This document shows positions 33,061 through 41,258 of a DNA stretch of 64,000 nucleotides, one piece after another. The position numbers and the translations under genes were made by a program. Below the pieces are notes generated by a model. That model made no database searches and was not told the DNA's origin. It saw only the letters and a list, made by a program, of their open reading frames with translations. The DNA comes from JBBAGC01 sp964491265 (GTDB lineage Bacteria > Spirochaetota > UBA4802 > UBA5550): positions 1-64,000 of the forward strand of contig CAZBFP010000004.1 of the NCBI GenBank assembly GCA_964491265.1, given 5' to 3'. The number at the start of each line of letters is the position of its first letter. The stretch's first letter is position 1.

Positions 33061-36000
33061 TCTTCTTAATCCCGCTTACCAGTGTTTTTAATGATTCTGC
33101 CTCAGGGAGAATCATAAGATTACCCACAACACGGTCATCTTCAAAATAAAAAGCGGTTTCCATAACAATTGCATAATCATGCTGAATATTATGCATTACA
33201 AGTATAGAATCTATTATAGACTGAAGAAAATCGTGTACAAATGTGGGAACATTAGGTTTAACAACAAGTTTCGATTTCTCCGCATAAACATTAAGTATAG
33301 ATGAACCTATTATATTAGTAAGCTCTTTAAGTGCTGAAACTCCATCCTCGCTAAGCTCCTTCACCTGAGCAGTAGTTTTTCCATAAAGCATATCGACAAG
33401 ATCATAACCCACATTCTCCTGAAGAATAAGAAGAAGTGTGCCGTTTATTTCACCCTCGATTCCAAGGAGAACACCCATGTATGGATCATCAAGATTGCCG
33501 AGAAATTCTGGAATTTTTTCTACAGGGGTAATTTTTACCTCCGGAATTGAAAGATCAATCCGCCTACCAAGAATTTTGGAAAGAGACTCAGCAGCAGTAG
33601 CAGCACCCATATTTGAAATGAGATTAAACTCACTTATCTCTTCTTTGGTTATATCCAGTTCGCTCTCCATATGGCCGTCGGGACTTCCGCTATGAACTAC
33701 AGATGTAATATTCTGCCTCAGTTCATCTTTGAACTCTGCAAGGGCAGCATGAACCTTCTCATCAATATCAATATCATCAGTACCGGTAGGGCTTATCTCA
33801 TCCCCGGAAATTTTTACTATTTCATCTTCAGAAGAGGGCATCTCTTCTCTGGATACACCAGAGGCACCCCCGGAAGCTATTTTCTCTGCATCTGCAGAAA
33901 CATGAGGAACCGGTTTTTCAACAGCAGGTTCATCATCAAACAGAATTACGTCTGAAATATAGTTAGGCTTACCTGAAACTGACTTCTTCTCCTGTGAAGA
34001 GTTCACCTCTTCTGCAGCCCGCTCCAGCACTGATTCATTCTTCTCTATCACCTCAGGTGATGGAATTTCCGGGGCAGGAGATGAAACTACTTCAGCAGAT
34101 TCATCATCATAATCCACTGTTCTTGAACGGAATATCTGCTGCTTCTCCTCCTGGGTAAGCTTCTCCTGCTGAACAATTACTTTATTAATCATTGTCTGAA
34201 TATCAAGAATAAGACAGATACTTCCATCCCCTAAAATTGAAGCGCCTGCAAGACCCTCAACATTTTTATAATTCTGTTCAAGGGATTTAATTACAATCTC
34301 CATCTTCCCTTCAAGGGAATCAACAATGAGACCTATTTTCCTGTTCCCAAACCCTACAACAACTACCGGAATTTTCTGGTTTTTGCCTATAGAGCTTTTT
34401 AAATGAACAAACTCATTAAGCCTTAATAGAGAAAGAATTTCACCTCGAAGATTTATAACTTCATGCCCTTCTATTGTAGCAATATCAGGGAGTGAAATTT
34501 TAATTGTTTCAATAACATCTGAAAGAGGAATTGCATAAACCTCCTGTCTCACCTTTACCATAATTGCCGGAATAATCGCCAGTGTAAGAGGGAAGGTTAG
34601 AACAAATCGTGTACCCATACTCCGTTCTGTTTCAATAGCAACATTGCCGTTAAGCTCATTAACAGTCTCCTTAACAACATTCATCCCCACTCCCCTGCCT
34701 GAAATATCTGTAATCTTTCTGGCAGTGGAAAAACCGGGTGTAAAAATAAAATTATATATATCCTGATCATCCATATTGGCAAGCATCTCAGCTGTACCCA
34801 TCTTTCTCTCAATAACCTTTTCCTTTATCGCATCAAGGTCAAGTCCCCGTCCGTCATCACTTATTTCAACAAATATCTGATTCCCCCCCTGATAGGCATT
34901 GAGGGTAATTGTGGCAACTTCACTTTTACCGAGTCTGCCCCTCTCCTCACGGGTTTCAATCCCATGATCAACGGCGTTCCGGATAAGATGGAGCAGAGGC
35001 TCCCCTATAACATCTATGACCTTTTTATCAAGCTCTGTCTCTTCACCTTTTATAACAAGTTCAACTCTTTTATTATGCTCTTTAGCAAGATCACGGACAA
35101 GCCTGTTAAAACGGCTGAAAACCTGCCCCACAGGAACCATCCTGGTTTTCATAATCCCGGTTTGCAGGTCCTTTGCAATCCTGGACATCTGCTCCATACG
35201 GTTTTTAAATTCTGCTGCAACAGATTTCAGTTCAGCATGCTTTCTCATCTCTTCATAAAGCCTGTAAAAACCGGAATTTGCAATTACCAGCTCACCAACA
35301 TTATTCAGAAGGAGATCGAGCTTATCAATAGAAACTTTAACTGTCTTTAAAACAGTCCCCCTTCTTCTGTCATTCTGAACAGGCTCATTCTGCTGGCGTC
35401 TGTCAAATATTTGCGGCAGCCCATCATCTGTCATCTCAGCCATTAATGCTTCCTCATCATCCGGGGAATCATCCTCCCCCTCGTCGGATGGAAGATCCTC
35501 AAAAGCTAAATCACCTCCGGCAACTGAAGCAAATTCCGGTGATCCTGTACTGTGTCCGCCGATAACTTTACCTATTTTAAGGACATGCTTCCCGTTCTGC
35601 TGAACAACAGAAATCTGCCTTATCTCAATCTTCTCAATCTGGTCAACATTACAACCTTTTTCAACAGCTGAAACATCACTAAAGGTCAGAAGAACAATTT
35701 TACAGCTCGATATTGATTCATCTGCAATCATATCATCAACGCCGGGAATAACCTTTACAAGGGTCCCCTCTTTTTCAAGATTTGTGGTAATGAGCTGAGC
35801 CTTCACCCACTTCATTAAAGCTCCAGCTTCCATGGTTACAGTAATCTCAAAACAATCCGCCCCTTCTGCCAGAGATCCCCGGATAAGTGAACTCTCCTCC
35901 CGGGTAAAACTGAGTTTAACCCCGGCAGGAACCGGTTTATCTGCAGTTTGAGGAATACTCTGAGCTGCTTTAGCCGGCTTACCAATTTTAGAAATTTTAG

Positions 36001-36385
36001 AATTATCAGTAACCACATTGATTCTTTCGATTAAAGGCTTCAGATCCTGATCCGGCGCCCGGCCTGAAGAGATTTTCTCAATAATTCCGCTTATCTGATC
36101 AAAACATTTAAAGATAACATCCACTACTTCCGGTGTTATGTTATTTGTCTTATCTCTTATCCCCTGAAGCAGGTTCTCCATCTTATGAGCAAGATCACTC
36201 AAATCATTCAACCCCACAAAAGCAGCTGAACTTTTCAGAGAATGGGCTGCCCTGAAAATATTATTTATTATTTCATCATTTTCCGGATTTTTTTCCAGTT
36301 CAAGAAGATTCTGATTTAGCTCCTGAAGCAGTTCATCAGCCTCTTCTAAAAATATATCCTGATATTCACCAAGGGAAAAAGACAT
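33044..36385 (-). CDS. cheA: Chemotaxis kinase CheA with C-terminal CheC domain
   Basis: 1113 residues, much longer than standard CheA (~650). Order: Hpt domain with His48 (FRAAHSLKSSAAF), a linker with a P2-like region, a dimerisation helix pair, the ATPase with NAVDHGIETREERGRLGK and GRGVGMNVV, a CheW-like domain, a ~170-residue acidic linker, and from about 912 a CheC/CheX-type domain. That domain carries one intact phosphatase signature (SALKELTN, S-x3-E-x2-N) while the first copy (NLISNMGAATAAESL) lacks the Glu. A kinase and a CheY-P phosphatase on one chain is unusual. The gene lies between cheW and cheB. Confidence 0.93.
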   Translation of the reverse strand: MSFSLGEYQDIFLEEADELLQELNQNLLELEKNPENDEIINNIFRAAHSLKSSAAFVGLNDLSDLAHKMENLLQGIRDKTNNITPEVVDVIFKCFDQISGIIEKISSGRAPDQDLKPLIERINVVTDNSKISKIGKPAKAAQSIPQTADKPVPAGVKLSFTREESSLIRGSLAEGADCFEITVTMEAGALMKWVKAQLITTNLEKEGTLVKVIPGVDDMIADESISSCKIVLLTFSDVSAVEKGCNVDQIEKIEIRQISVVQQNGKHVLKIGKVIGGHSTGSPEFASVAGGDLAFEDLPSDEGEDDSPDDEEALMAEMTDDGLPQIFDRRQQNEPVQNDRRRGTVLKTVKVSIDKLDLLLNNVGELVIANSGFYRLYEEMRKHAELKSVAAEFKNRMEQMSRIAKDLQTGIMKTRMVPVGQVFSRFNRLVRDLAKEHNKRVELVIKGEETELDKKVIDVIGEPLLHLIRNAVDHGIETREERGRLGKSEVATITLNAYQGGNQIFVEISDDGRGLDLDAIKEKVIERKMGTAEMLANMDDQDIYNFIFTPGFSTARKITDISGRGVGMNVVKETVNELNGNVAIETERSMGTRFVLTFPLTLAIIPAIMVKVRQEVYAIPLSDVIETIKISLPDIATIEGHEVINLRGEILSLLRLNEFVHLKSSIGKNQKIPVVVVGFGNRKIGLIVDSLEGKMEIVIKSLEQNYKNVEGLAGASILGDGSICLILDIQTMINKVIVQQEKLTQEEKQQIFRSRTVDYDDESAEVVSSPAPEIPSPEVIEKNESVLERAAEEVNSSQEKKSVSGKPNYISDVILFDDEPAVEKPVPHVSADAEKIASGGASGVSREEMPSSEDEIVKISGDEISPTGTDDIDIDEKVHAALAEFKDELRQNITSVVHSGSPDGHMESELDITKEEISEFNLISNMGAATAAESLSKILGRRIDLSIPEVKITPVEKIPEFLGNLDDPYMGVLLGIEGEINGTLLLILQENVGYDLVDMLYGKTTAQVKELSEDGVSALKELTNIIGSSILNVYAEKSKLVVKPNVPTFVHDFLQSIIDSILVMHNIQHDYAIVMETAFYFEDDRVVGNLMILPEAESLKTLVSGIKKNVISD

Positions 36386-36412
36386 AATTTACTCCATTAT
36401 CGATTAATTGTC

Positions 36413-36949
36413 TTACGCAGAAAAACCTTTATCTTCGCTCTCTTCAAGAAAGATTATTTGAGTCATATTTAACAATACAATAAGCCTGTCTCTCAAACGG
36501 CCGATCCCGGAAATAAAATCTTCAGAAATTCCGGTTATCAGTTCCGATGGCGGGTCAATGCTGGCTACAGGGAGCCGAACCACCTGGTAAACATTGTCAA
36601 CAAGAATCCCAACCTGCTTCCCTCCGGTCTCAACTACAATAATTCTTGTTAGATCAGTAATTCCCCCCTCAGGGAATCCGAACCTGATCCTCATATCCAC
36701 AACAGGGATAACATTCCCTCTCAGATTAATAACCCCTTTTATAAAGGGGGGGGTATTGGGGAGACGGGTCATTTCCGGAAATCTGAGGATTTCATGAACA
36801 CTCAATATATCAATACCATACTCAACATCATCAAGCATAAAACTGACAAGCTGTACAAATTTACCATCATGGAGCTCTTCAGGTGAGTCGGGCTTATTAT
36901 CAGCATCAAGAATTTTCTTTGAATTAACCAGTAGTTTATTTAGATCCAT
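36413..36949 (-). CDS. cheW: Chemotaxis coupling protein CheW
   Basis: 178 residues with VQLVSFMLDDVEYGIDILSV, PNTPPFIKGVINLRGNVIPV and VDMRIRFGFP, the CheW SH3-like fold that links receptors to CheA. The N-terminal ~28 residues are an extension. It is the first gene of the chemotaxis unit, 27 bp before cheA. Confidence 0.94.
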   Translation of the reverse strand: MDLNKLLVNSKKILDADNKPDSPEELHDGKFVQLVSFMLDDVEYGIDILSVHEILRFPEMTRLPNTPPFIKGVINLRGNVIPVVDMRIRFGFPEGGITDLTRIIVVETGGKQVGILVDNVYQVVRLPVASIDPPSELITGISEDFISGIGRLRDRLIVLLNMTQIIFLEESEDKGFSA

Positions 36950-37297
36950 TTATCATACCTGTTTTTTTACATTTGCCACTAAAGAGGATGGACCTCTCTA
37001 TCTGTTTAAATATATTTTACTAACATAATAATTCAATTAAAACATAATACTTGCAACTACTTTTTATGCAAAAATAAGATATAATTTCAGAACCTTTCAC
37101 CAGTTTCCAGACATTTTACTCCTGAATTATACCTGATCCTTAAAAAAATACCCCTTTGGAAGGACCCGACTCAGCGGCAGAGTACCCCGGAGCTGATTTA
37201 AGGGCGGCCGCAAATTAATCCGGGAAATAAGAAAGCCGGTATTTAGCCGGCTTTATGGGATAAAAAAGATCGGGAAACAGGTTATCACAGAAAGTAA
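36950..37297. other. Gene-free spacer between zapA and cheW
   Basis: No gene is visible. The stretch is AT-rich on the cheW side, where the cheW promoter must lie, and contains a GC-rich patch (about 37160-37215) before the zapA terminator hairpin. Confidence 0.5.
37232..37254 (-). terminator. zapA terminator hairpin
   Basis: AAAGCCGG (37232-37239) and CCGGCTTT (37247-37254) form an 8-bp stem with a 7-nt loop; on the minus strand it is followed by CTTATTTC. It lies 44 bp after the zapA stop. Confidence 0.6.
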
Positions 37298-37618
37298 TCA
37301 GGAATGAACAGTATCCACACCGGGGAAAATATCGCCTATAAGGCCCTCATCAAGCATAGAAATAATCTCCCTTGTCTTTTCCTCAATTACACCTTCTATC
37401 CCCACATTCAGCTTTTTTAGCTGATAATACTCATCTGCAATATTAAGCGCCACCAGTATAGCAATCTGAAGGGAATTTGAGATGGTGACATTGCGAGACA
37501 CCTCCTCCATTTTACCGTTAACATATTCAGCAAGCTCAAGTATATATTCAGGAGGAGCATCACCCCTGATATTATAGGTCTGCCCGTAAATATTTACCTT
37601 AACTTTCCCGCTTTCCAT
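37298..37618 (-). CDS. zapA: Cell division protein ZapA
   Basis: 106 residues with VKVNIYGQTYNIRGDAPPEY and EYVNGKMEEV, then a coiled-coil helix (QIAILVALNIADEYYQLKKL), the standard ZapA layout. It crosslinks FtsZ filaments at mid-cell. It lies 15 bp after the acidic coiled-coil gene, in the same operon. Confidence 0.9.
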   Translation of the reverse strand: MESGKVKVNIYGQTYNIRGDAPPEYILELAEYVNGKMEEVSRNVTISNSLQIAILVALNIADEYYQLKKLNVGIEGVIEEKTREIISMLDEGLIGDIFPGVDTVHS

Positions 37619-37633
37619 GGCCGCACCCTGAAA

Positions 37634-38428
37634 TTATTTATCGTCTTCTTCAATAATTATGAACTCATCATCATCATCCCGTTTAGGGGAATCGGGACTC
37701 TCATCTTCTATAATTATCTCATCTTCGTCAAAATCTTCAATTATTATTTCATCTTCATCATCGAGAAGTATAATATCTTCATCACCCGATACCGATTCTC
37801 CAGCACCCTCTCCGGAGAAATCATCATCAGCAAAAATATCAGAATCATCAGAAAGAGATTCGCTCCTGTCAATATCCGATTCATCATCAATGATAATTAT
37901 TTCATCATCGCCAGACTCAGAAATCGACTCATCTGAATCAACAATCTCTACATTCAGATCATCAGATTCAAATCCCTCTTCTGTTTTATCATCGATTATA
38001 ATAGCATCATCGTCAGACTCAATGACAACCTCCTCCTCGTCGGAGGCTCTAAGAGGCTTCTTTTCATCTTTTGCGCTATAAACAGATGGATCTGATGCTG
38101 CAGCAGAAGGAGCATAGCTCCCCATAGGGATATTACTTCCAGGCTGAAGCACATCAAGTTTGCCAAGAAGACCAATAATCTTCTTTTCAAGGATATCCTC
38201 TTTATCCTTTAGATCCTTAAGTTCTTTGGCAGTATCTTCAAGTTCTTTCTTTACTTTTTCAATCTCATGTTCTTTCTCCTCAAGTGAGAGCTTAACCTCT
38301 TCAACGTCACTTTTCAGAGTTTCATTTTCACCTTCAAGCTGAGAATTTTCTGTCCGCAGTTCCCCTATAAGATGTAGTGCTTTTATTACCCTACTCTCAA
38401 GTTCTTCAAGCTGCTGCATTGTTATCAT
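37634..38428 (-). CDS. Coiled-coil protein with acidic isoleucine-repeat tail
   Basis: 264 residues. The first ~85 form a continuous coiled coil (LEELESRVIKALHLIGELR onward) like ZapB-type division proteins. After a short Ala/Ser linker the remaining ~140 residues are extremely acidic, with recurring DEIIII or EDEIIIED units, for example DDEIIIIDDESD and EDEIIIEDFDEDEIIIEDE. GGAGGT precedes the ATG by 7 bp. Its place directly before zapA suggests a divisome role. The acidic repeat tail has no assigned function. Confidence 0.75.
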   Translation of the reverse strand: MITMQQLEELESRVIKALHLIGELRTENSQLEGENETLKSDVEEVKLSLEEKEHEIEKVKKELEDTAKELKDLKDKEDILEKKIIGLLGKLDVLQPGSNIPMGSYAPSAAASDPSVYSAKDEKKPLRASDEEEVVIESDDDAIIIDDKTEEGFESDDLNVEIVDSDESISESGDDEIIIIDDESDIDRSESLSDDSDIFADDDFSGEGAGESVSGDEDIILLDDEDEIIIEDFDEDEIIIEDESPDSPKRDDDDEFIIIEEDDK

Positions 38429-38583
38429 ATATATTACCTCCGGGTTATCCTCAATTAAGATATATTAACTGAATAGAAAAAACAAGAATACAATTATTAA
38501 TTCGGCAAAAAGAAAAGATATCATTAGTATCTTTATCTCTTTCAGTAATATTGAAGAAAAGTGAATCAGCACAAAACTTTTCT

Positions 38584-38811
38584 CTCTGTCCCCCATAGGG
38601 GGCACGAGTTATCCAATATCACTCTGATAATTTAATTTTTTCATTCCTCAAACTATTTCAATTGGAAGAATGACCTCCTTTTTTTCCTGATTCCTTCATA
38701 ATTGTTGCGTAAATCTTGTACAGCTCAACAATATAAACGTGTATTTGAATATTTTGATTCATCAACTTACTCAAGTTTCCTTACTACGTGCCCCCTCTGG
38801 GGGACAGGGGG
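38584..38811. repeat. Intergenic repeat family, copy B
   Basis: About 228 bp with ends CTGTCCCCCATAGGGGGCAC (38586 onward) and ACGTGCCCCCTCTGGGGGAC to 38811. The centre shares ATTGTTGCGTAAATC...CTCAACAATATAAACG and TTGATTCATCAACTTACTCAAG with copy A. The right flank GCTGACTCCGGTAGATG is shared with copy C. It fills most of the 492-bp spacer upstream of the coiled-coil gene. Confidence 0.85.
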
Positions 38812-38920
38812 CTGACTCCGGTAGATGGAAACTAATAATTTCATTTAAAGCCTATACCGATTATAATCTAAATATACCCACACTTTCGGATACGTCAAGC
38901 ATAAAGGGGAAAATGATAAA

Positions 38921-39820
38921 TCAGAAAAAAATATTCGCTCCAAGACTCCATACCTCTTTAATATATCCCCTTGTCCGGAGAGGATGCAAAGTACAGGAAC
39001 CCTGAATAAAAACAGTGCTGCCGGGGAAATACTTAACCCCTGCTGAAACAAGGAGCGGATTAACACCGTCACCCTCAATGGGGAGCCCCTCACCCCCTCC
39101 CCCGGGCCTGCGGGAATAATATAGCTCAGAAAAAACTATAACAGGATAATACCCGGAATATATTACAGAAACAGAAGATGATATATAATCATTCCTCAGC
39201 CTGCTCTTGTCAAAAAATGAATCCCCGGCAAAGGGGCAAAGGCCGAAGAGGGTTTTCCAGGCTTCTTTTTCTGTTAATTTAAAGTTCAGGCTGCTATACA
39301 TACTTTCATTCTGCTCATCCCGAAAGGTATAAAAAATGTTGGCGGAAAAAAGCATATCTTTGCGCATCTTCAAAGATGCACCAGGCCCTGTTAAAAGCTC
39401 ATGCCTTCCAAGGGAGATGTTTCTCCACTCAGGCTGCTCATAGGGGTCTTCACCAGTAGGTATGCGGAACCTGTTATAGTAAAAGAAAGTCAGTCTCTTA
39501 TTTAAAAATTCCCCCGCCGGGATAGAAAAACCGACGAAAGTATCCCCCCCCCTGTTCCCGCTCCCGGGGAGTCCCGGATCATGGAGAAGTTCAAACCTCA
39601 CATCAGCGCTCACCCCTCCATAAAAACCGATCTCCATAGAAAAAACATCCTTTCTGAAAAGATCATGTCCATGAATTATTTCCTGGTATATGGACATATC
39701 GAGAAGATTTTCATCTGCAGCGTAAAAAGTTTTTGTAAGAGGGAGAGCCCGGGCTATAAACGGAAAAAAGATCAGCACCATGAAAATGATGCTGATCTTT
39801 TTATTAATTATTCCTGACAT
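38921..39820 (-). CDS. Predicted outer-membrane beta-barrel protein
   Basis: 299 residues with a signal peptide (ISIIFMVLIFFPFIARALP) and alternating hydrophobic/aromatic strands, for example RLTFFYYNRFRIPTGED and YYPVIVFSELYYSRR. The C-terminus SLGANIFF ends in Phe, the usual recognition signal for barrel assembly. It is not assigned to a known family. It sits alone between repeat copy B and the rplT operon. Confidence 0.7.
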   Translation of the reverse strand: MSGIINKKISIIFMVLIFFPFIARALPLTKTFYAADENLLDMSIYQEIIHGHDLFRKDVFSMEIGFYGGVSADVRFELLHDPGLPGSGNRGGDTFVGFSIPAGEFLNKRLTFFYYNRFRIPTGEDPYEQPEWRNISLGRHELLTGPGASLKMRKDMLFSANIFYTFRDEQNESMYSSLNFKLTEKEAWKTLFGLCPFAGDSFFDKSRLRNDYISSSVSVIYSGYYPVIVFSELYYSRRPGGGGEGLPIEGDGVNPLLVSAGVKYFPGSTVFIQGSCTLHPLRTRGYIKEVWSLGANIFF

Positions 39821-39841
39821 TGAAAATTCCGGTTTACGGAT

Positions 39842-40198
39842 TTATGCGGCCTTATCGTTAACCTTTTCAACAAGTTTTCTAAAGGCGTTCATATCAGTTA
39901 CTGCCATTTCAGCAAGCATCTTTCTGTTAATATCAACTTTACCGATTTTCAGCATACCTATCAATCTGCTGTATGAAACACCGCATGCTCTTGATGCCGC
40001 ATTGATTCTCATTATCCATAGTGACCTGAAATCACGCTTCTTCATTCTCCTGTGCTTATATGAGTTCTGAAGAGCCCTTCTTCTGGCATCTTTAGCAGTT
40101 CTGAAAAGTTTACTTCTGGCTCCTCTAAAGCCTTTAGCATCTTTCAGTACCCTTCTTCTTCTTTTCTGGTGAACACGACCAGTAGTAGCTCTAGCCAT
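39842..40198 (-). CDS. rplT: Ribosomal protein L20
   Basis: 118 basic residues; the start ARATTGRVHQKRRRRVLKDA and IMRINAASRACGVSYSRLI are L20 hallmarks. It is the last gene of the thrS-infC-rpmI-rplT group. L20 commonly represses this operon by binding its own mRNA. Confidence 0.97.
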   Translation of the reverse strand: MARATTGRVHQKRRRRVLKDAKGFRGARSKLFRTAKDARRRALQNSYKHRRMKKRDFRSLWIMRINAASRACGVSYSRLIGMLKIGKVDINRKMLAEMAVTDMNAFRKLVEKVNDKAA

Positions 40199-40258
40199 TT
40201 TTTTCCTCTTTCTCTTTTAATTACAATTTTTTAAATATTATGATAATCCCGATAAAAA

Positions 40259-40456
40259 CTAAAGATATGGGATCATTCTTTTTACTTTTGTTGCCTCTGC
40301 AATAGATGTTAACCCGGAAATTCTAAGCTTTCTTTTACGCTTGGAGGATTTTTTCTCAAGCATATGACTCATGTAAGCCTTCGCTCTTTTGATTTTTCCG
40401 GTTTTTGTTAAGCTGAACCTTTTCTTGGCCCCGCTGTTTGATTTCATTTTAGGCAT
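40259..40456 (-). CDS. rpmI: Ribosomal protein L35
   Basis: 65 basic residues beginning MPKMKSNSGAKKRFSLTKTG, the L35 signature. It lies between infC and rplT in the conserved order. Confidence 0.97.
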   Translation of the reverse strand: MPKMKSNSGAKKRFSLTKTGKIKRAKAYMSHMLEKKSSKRKRKLRISGLTSIAEATKVKRMIPYL

Positions 40457-40507
40457 ATCCCTACCCCTCAGTTATTCAATTTCAAATTTCGAGTAAACCA
40501 CTATATA

Positions 40508-41074
40508 TTAACTCTTCTTAACAGGTGCAGCAGCCGGAGTCATAAACATTGTTATATTTCGCCCCTCCTGAGAAGGTTTTTTTTCCACAACAGCAACTTC
40601 CTGAAGCACTTCCTGAATCTTTGTCATAACCTTAAAACCGAGCTCAGGGTGAACCATTTCACGGCCTCTAAACATAAGGGTAAACTTTACCTTATCACCT
40701 TTGTCAAGAAACTCCTTTGCTCTGTTTACTTTATGAGTAAAATCATTATCATCAATGGCCGGTCTCATTTTAATCTCTTTTACATGAATGACCTTCTGCT
40801 TCTTTTTGGCCTCTTTTGCTTTCTTTATCAGGTCAAATTTGTACTTACTATAGTCAATAATTTTTACAACCGGCGGATCCTGATTTGCCGATACTTCAAC
40901 AAGGTCCAGTTCTTTTTCACGTGCAAGCCCAAGCGCCTCAGTTGTAGAAACTATTACAGGTTCTCCACTTTCGCCAACAAGCCTGACAGTTTCAGATGTG
41001 ATATCCTCATTTATTCTGGTTTTGTCCTGTTTCTCATTTTTGTCCCTGCCGAAGCTTCTGCCTTTAATCACCAA
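40508..41074 (-). CDS. infC: Translation initiation factor IF-3
   Basis: 188 residues. TRINEDITSETVRLVGESGE and the second-domain IDDNDFTHKVNRAKEFLDKG are IF-3 features. No ATG is available. In-frame candidates are ATT (41077), TTG (41074), GTG (41071) and ATT (41068), with GGGGGT at 41084-41089. infC is known in bacteria for an AUU start that lets IF-3 repress its own translation, and the ATT at 41077 has ideal 6-bp spacing. TTG is given as the conservative start. Confidence 0.94.
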   Translation of the reverse strand: MVIKGRSFGRDKNEKQDKTRINEDITSETVRLVGESGEPVIVSTTEALGLAREKELDLVEVSANQDPPVVKIIDYSKYKFDLIKKAKEAKKKQKVIHVKEIKMRPAIDDNDFTHKVNRAKEFLDKGDKVKFTLMFRGREMVHPELGFKVMTKIQEVLQEVAVVEKKPSQEGRNITMFMTPAAAPVKKS

Positions 41075-41108
41075 AATTATTTTACCCCCGAATAATATTT
41101 ATAAAGTC

Positions 41109-41152
41109 AGAATGAATCAGGATAGTCATTTTAATCAACAAAAATTCATTCT
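41109..41152 (-). promoter_or_regulatory. Possible leader hairpin before infC
   Basis: AGAATGAAT (41109-41117) and ATTCATTCT (41144-41152) form a 9-bp stem with a 26-nt loop about 35 bp upstream of the infC start, in the 184-bp thrS-infC spacer. This is where IF-3/L20-dependent control usually acts. A second short hairpin (TTATCA/TGATAA, 41164-41181) lies beside it. The regulatory role is inferred from position only. Confidence 0.35.
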
Positions 41153-41258
41153 TTAACTGCTTTTTATCAGCCGGGTGATAAAATTTTTCACAAAAAGGCG
41201 TTTTAGAGGGATTATTCCGGTAATTCAGGAATTAAACAGCAGCCTCTGCCATATCTAA

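Noticed and set aside
37640..37920. Apparent tandem DNA repeats resembling a minisatellite
   Set aside because: The pattern follows codon repetition for Asp, Glu and Ile in a coding tail rather than a separate repeat array.
37659..38081. A 140-codon serine-rich plus-strand frame
   Set aside because: It is the antisense of the acidic Asp/Glu/Ile tail; its serine runs mirror the GAT/GAA codons of the real gene.
40649..41095. A 148-codon plus-strand frame
   Set aside because: It lies wholly antisense to infC, which has clear IF-3 sequence.
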